This document shows positions 59,247 through 64,000 of a DNA stretch of 64,000 bases, in pieces (position 1 is the stretch's first letter; the number at the start of each line of letters is the position of its first letter). The stretch covers positions 820,939,896 to 821,003,895 of the forward strand of contig NC_081414.1 in NCBI RefSeq assembly GCF_030272615.1, read 5' to 3'. Made by a program: the position numbers and the translations under genes. Under the pieces are notes generated by a model. The model was given only the letters and a program-made list of their open reading frames with translations, was not told the origin of the DNA and searched no databases. The stretch comes from Cryptomeria japonica. Its lineage: Eukaryota; Streptophyta; Pinopsida; Cupressales; Cupressaceae.

Positions 59247-61049
59247 ATGTCAAATTTCTATGGCCAAAATGTATACCCACCTCCATACCATGAGAGTGTC
59301 TCTCCTATACCATCTTTCCATCCATATCAAAATAGCCTTAATGTTGGTTTTTACCTAAATAACTCTTTGTTAGTAGATAACCAACATACTTAATATGCTT
59401 ACCACCCACCCACCCCTACTCAAGTCCCTTGGTAGTCTGAATATGGGAATACTTAGCTTCAGAGTACCAATTCAGTGAGTCTAAATGATATGGATGTGCA
59501 CTTTCAAAACTAATTTGATGAGATTGGTAGACAAAGAGAGCTTCAGTTGTAGTAGGAAGAATGGTCTTATCAAGCCTATCTACATGAGCAAAAGTTGGAA
59601 GATCAAAGAAGGCAGTTTGAAGAACATATTGCAAAAGAACTAGCAGAAAAAGATGAGCGGATGAAGTTTTTGCTAGCTCAAGTTTAGAGGCAACAAGCTC
59701 AAGTAGGTCCTTGCATCCCATGTTTCAACCAACCATCATTTGAAGCTGCAAACCATCCTATGCAGGAGGCGGTTCATGAGGACAAGTTTCCAAGTTTCAA
59801 AGACTTACCTTCTGAGTCTTTAATACTAAATAGTAAGCCTCCTCATGATCCTCCTATAATAAAGATTCCAAGTTGGAAAGGTTCATCTATTCCACCTAGT
59901 GAGATTCCTCCATCAACCATGCAAATAGAACCATGCCTTGACATACAAAAAGAAGAAGAGCAACCCATTGATCAAGATATGTTACTTATTTGGGAGGAGA
60001 TTAGAAATTTACATCACCTGCATTTAGCTATAAAGTGTCATCAATTGTAGCAACAAAATATTGAGCAGGAGAAGACCTCTCAATATGAATCTTATATTGC
60101 TTCAGTCAATGATCCTCTTATTTCTGCTGAAAATGATCCAATTGTAGCAGTGCTTTCAGAACAACAAGAACATGAAGTATTGGACTATGTTGAAGAGCAA
60201 GATACTGTGCACATTTCAATGCCAGTAAATCAACTAGGACAAGAAAAGGAGGATAATGATGATGAAGTGTTCAACTTCATAACTACTGAACTTCCTTCTT
60301 TTTATGATCAAGATGAAGAAGTTATGCATACATAATTGGTAAATCAAGTTCTTGATCAACATGAAGGAGAAGATGATGATTTTCTACAAGAGGTTGTTGT
60401 TCAAGCTGAATAAATTCTAAAATCAGAGCCTATAATTGAAAATAACATTGTTGATGTTTTATCAGGGCATGATGAAAGTTACATTAAGCCAAAAATCATC
60501 CCTCCTACTCAAAAAGGTGAAGAAGACATTGAGGAAGGCATGTTCTGGAATGATTTAGATACTTTTTGTATCAGTTTGGATACCAAACCAACACCTCTAA
60601 GTGAGGTTTACAATGAATAACATGATCATATGGAGGAGGTTACCATTTGTTCACCAAGTTAGTCATAGTAGATAGACCTTTCCAATCAACAAGATGATAA
60701 GATGGTAGTTCATGAACACAAGATCAATAAGAAAATCCTGAGCTTTGTCCTTACAAGAGGTTGTCCTATTAGGTAATCATCCCAGATGGAGTCCAATAAA
60801 GTCCCCATGCATGAAGCTTTACTGGGAGATGAAATGAAAGATGTCTTTGTAGATGTTCAATCCTCATATCCTTTTTGGGAGAGCAATTCATATGATCAGT
60901 TTGATCAGGTAGGTGGACTTGTTCACCTTGTTCAAAAGATAGTACTTCATTTTGTTGGTTATCTTTATGTGCCTTTTTTCTCCTTAGCTGACCTTAAGTA
61001 TGCAAGTCATTGTAAATTGGGAAGGGAAGCTATTTCAGTCATCCTATAA
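59247..61049 (+). pseudogene. E3 single ORF: acidic unknown protein (stops)
   Basis: The ATG at 59247 (MSNFYGQNVYPPPYHESVSP) starts about 600 codons in one frame ending AISVIL at 61049. The N-terminus is Tyr/Pro-rich and is followed by a coiled-coil-like Gln/Glu-rich part (HEQKLEDQRRQFEEHIAKEL). A long acidic region then has FPSFKDLPSESL, EEEQPIDQDMLLIWEEIRNL and EEQDTVHISMPVNQLGQEKE. The tail is hydrophobic (VGYLYVPFFSLADLKYA). More than ten in-frame stops, mostly TAG and TAA, and no frameshift were found. No zinc knuckle, protease or RT is seen. SFKDLPSE recalls SFKDLPPK and SFHDLPSK in the T remnant, so a degenerate Gag-derived origin is possible. Confidence 0.65.
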
Positions 61050-61559
61050 ATGGTTTTGTTTAGCTAAGTTTTATCTTGTTGTCAGTGTAGGATAGGTTTT
61101 AGTTGTAGTTTTTTGTTTTTCCTAAGTGCCTAATGCACAGTTCTGAAGGAGTAATAAGAGTCATACTGTTGCAATCCATCAAAGCTATAAAAGAGAGGTG
61201 TCCATCATATGAAATGAGTAACATGTTTATCCCCTCTCATGCACAAAAAGAATCTCCCTCATGTAGTTGCAATAAATTGTTGTAGTGTTTCAGAGGTGTT
61301 TTGTTATTTTGTCCTATCCTAATCTGTCAATACACATACCTAATTCATGATAGTAAGGTGTTAATCTCACTACCATAAACCACACACCTGTACTCCATAG
61401 ATTAGGATAGGTTTTTTAGAGAAAACATAGTTTTTGCAGTCATGTGTGATATGTTGTTTCAAATTTCTATCAGTCTCAGTGACTTTGTGCCCAATGGAAC
61501 GCATAAGGCAGCTGGTCAAAATGTTTACCAGGCAAACATATGGTAGATGTCGCCAAAAA
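61050..61559 (+). other. E3 3' untranslated region
   Basis: AT-rich, no coding sequence. No clear polypurine tract is seen before the LTR; the last bases read GTCGCCAAAAA. Confidence 0.6.
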
Positions 61560-64000
61560 TGTTACCTATTTTTGCTACAAGCTCAATATACCTCAAAAGG
61601 AGAAACAAGTGCTAAGTATGAAAAGAATACATGTTTTTGTCTAACTTGTTTACTTCATGTGTAGATACAGGAAAGGTTAAATATAGCATGTGGGTTAAAA
61701 TGTGGCTCCCATGAGGGTTGAGCCCAGCATGTTGATGGAAATGGGTGTTTCTTTGTAGTTTCTTGAATTTTTGCCTTATCGACAAGACTTACCCTGAAGA
61801 CCCAAAGAGTAGTGGGGAGCACAGAATGTTGTCATTGGGTTATTGGAAGGAGCTATCTTATGTAATCTCGATCACCTGATAGAAAGTGTGAAGCGATGTG
61901 CGAGGTCATCAGCTATCAAAGTAAGTGTTTTCATCTTATCCCGACGACCCGATGGAAAGGTTCAGGTTTAGACTATTTATCCCACATTGGCCGCGAGGAG
62001 TATTTTAGTATTTATATGTAAGGCCACATATATCCTTAGTGTCAAAGCTTACTAGAATTTGACATGGAGCAACTCAGTGTTGGTGGGCCTCTCGCATGCA
62101 TGTGTGACTCAAAGTGGCCAATTTTTGTAGTGAAAGGGCAAATTAACAAGTGAGCAGGTTGCAAAGGATCTGATGGCCATCGCTATACCGCTATGTGAAA
62201 GTGCTCGACTATTAATCATCGTGAATTAGTGACTATTGAGGTGGCATCTAGGTGGAAGTTGAGGTGGCACCTAGGTGGATCATGTGGCAAAATGGAAGCT
62301 GACACGTGGTGACACCATGGCATAAGAGAAATCCTCTTAGAGAGACTAAAGACCGAGCAGATTTAGGTAGATCAACGATGATCAAGAAAGATCTGACAAC
62401 TGTCACTATGTCATGATGGGAAGATGATCGCCAAATACTCCTCATGACTAAGCAACAAAGCAAATGTTGAAAAGGGAAATTTAAAGCTTGAGCAGATCGC
62501 TGAGACCACATGGTTGTGAAGTACCCAGAATGAATACCCTCGCAATAGGTGGCAACTCAGTTGGTGCCGAGGTGAACTCTGAGTGTATCGCAAGGTGACA
62601 CGTGCTGACACCCCTCGCAATAGGTGGCATGTCATCAAGGTGGATGTTGAACAAACCTTGGATTTGATGGATCTCTAAATGGATTCACCGAAGGCATCGG
62701 TTTCATCAAAATTCAAGCATTGATGAAATTGCAGTTTCAATGAGACATAAAAACTATTCACTGAGGGAGGTAGTTTGGCTGAAAGACTGATGCTGAACAA
62801 ACCAAAGTAAAATAGTGGGCTCGGTGGTGTTGAGGTGGCAAATGAGGTTGTGCTTAGATGGATTAGGTAGAAAATTAGAGATTGACATGTGGCATGAATT
62901 CTTAGAGAGACTAAAGACCGAGCAGATCAGGAAAGATCAATGGTAATCTGAAAGATCTAATAGCCATCACTATACTAGTATAGAAAGAAGCTTTCCAGTT
63001 ATCATAGTGAATTGGTGACAAATCACGTGCAGAAAAGGTGAGTGGCTAAGAGGTTAAAGATTGAGACATTTGAGGACAGATCAACAACCATCGCTATACC
63101 GCATGATGAAGATGCTCGCTAGTTATCTCATGCGACTTGGTGACTAGCAAGGTGGTAGTTGAGGTGGCCATCTAGGTGGGCTCAGAATGAGTGAGGATGT
63201 GCCACGTGGTAGAGAGAAAATGAAGAACCAAGTCAGATGGTAGACAAAGTGGACCAGCAAACAAATCAGAGGCTGACACGTGGCAAAAGTCTACAGATGA
63301 GTGGATGTCTATATTTAAAAAAAAATACTCTTTGAACTTGAACTTTGAACCGGTTCAAAGTGGTTCAATGGTTCAAAGTTCATTATCGCCACTTGTTCCC
63401 GTAGGCCTAGGATGAAAATAGCAACAGGAGAGATAAAAGCAAAAAGTAGAGTGGTTAAAATCCGAACAAGTTCCTGAAGATCCGAGGGCTGTCACTATAT
63501 CGCAATGAAAAGGTGCATAAAGGTTAATCCTTGCGACATAGTGACAAGCCATCAATAGTCTTGGTGGTCTATTACGTGCTGATAGTTAATGTGGGTAGCT
63601 AAATTAAATGCTTAGGTAACTGATAGTGTCTAGGTGAACTCAGCGTGAAAGGACGTGAAGTTGTGTTCAATCAGGCTACTCTTTTGGCAATTTTGGTGGA
63701 GCTTCTCTCTCAGTCAAACCCCTGATTTTCAGGAAAGGCTTAGAATTGATTACAACTGATCCATCTTGGAGCCAAAAGATTCAATTTTTGAATTTTTTTG
63801 TGAGCTTTGGTATAAGTTTTGTTTTGCACTCTTTTAGGGGGGGTTCTGGAGTATTTATATTGGGGTAGCATTAGATATTCAGGCTCCTGTAACTCATTTT
63901 TTTAAGGAGTTTTTCCAGATTTGTAATTCAAAAAGTTCCTTGTTTTCAATAAAGAAGCTGAGTTCCCCCTTAAATTATTTGGTCTAAGTGTTATGATTGT
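61560..64000 (+). repeat. E3 3' LTR (cut by the window end)
   Basis: Colinear with 56310-58517. It has about 220 bp between 62240 and 62463 that the 5' LTR lacks, including one further ~75-bp module. About 500 bp of the LTR should continue beyond the window. Confidence 0.88.

Larger units (their letters stand above)
56310..64000 (+). mobile_element. E3: pol-less LTR retroelement with 2.7-kb LTRs (right end outside window)
   Basis: The 5' LTR 56310-59020 and the start of the 3' LTR at 61560 are alignable for 2.4 kb; both begin TGTTACCTATTTT. The internal region is only about 2.5 kb and has one long unknown ORF and no pol. It interrupts Copia-B right after codons for HSLLSV. TGTAG (56305-56309) is the candidate duplication, and its partner lies outside the window. 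Confidence 0.88.

Overview
The window looks like plant nuclear intergenic DNA. It is AT-rich and built almost entirely of nested LTR retrotransposons. I found no host gene, rRNA, tRNA gene or CRISPR. The nesting depth, long LTRs and decay by in-frame stops suggest a large-genome vascular plant. A gymnosperm is my guess, but nothing in the sequence proves it.

Layout by element. (1) 1-14416: G1, a minus-strand Ty3/gypsy chromovirus with very long LTRs; its left LTR runs off the window. Its right LTR (8913-14416) holds a solo LTR of the Copia-A family (10811-12351, TSD GCTTT). (2) 14417-24361: element D, a minus-strand copia-type element with a gag remnant and one LTR (17069-24361). That LTR is interrupted by Copia-C (18701-23541, plus strand, complete but stop-riddled gag-pol). 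(3) 24362-27338: T, an old gag-like remnant with a 185-bp tandem repeat. (4) 27339-41763: E1, a minus-strand LTR element (TSD ACTCT) with no reverse transcriptase. It is split by a full-length Copia-A (30794-38528). (5) 41769-45651: H, a remnant of a long unknown protein on the minus strand. (6) 45652 onward: Copia-B, plus strand. Its 5' LTR is split by E2 (46978-54947, TSD ATCCC) and its pol is cut by E3 (56310 to beyond the window).

The most interesting content is E1 and E2. They are two diverged members of one LTR-element group with tRNA-Met type primer sites and copia-like LTR ends and polypurine tracts. Instead of pol they carry two proteins: ORF1 (coiled coil plus four or five CCHC zinc knuckles, Gag/nucleocapsid-like) and ORF2 (about 1,120-1,170 codons, no recognised enzymatic motif, alignable between E1 and E2 along most of its length). 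Removing Copia-A and one target duplication from E1 restores the ORF2 frame exactly at the joint. The PPT/LTR junction of E1 is almost identical to that of Copia-A, which points to mobilisation in trans by copia enzymes. H may encode a distant relative of ORF2. E3 is a separate element without pol, with 2.7-kb LTRs and its own unknown acidic ORF.

All coding regions are inactivated, mostly by nonsense changes rather than frameshifts, and TAG is the commonest stop. This fits C-to-T decay of methylated CAG codons. A second striking structure is an array of six 22-bp palindromes at about 38-bp spacing in each GC-rich block of the G1 LTR.
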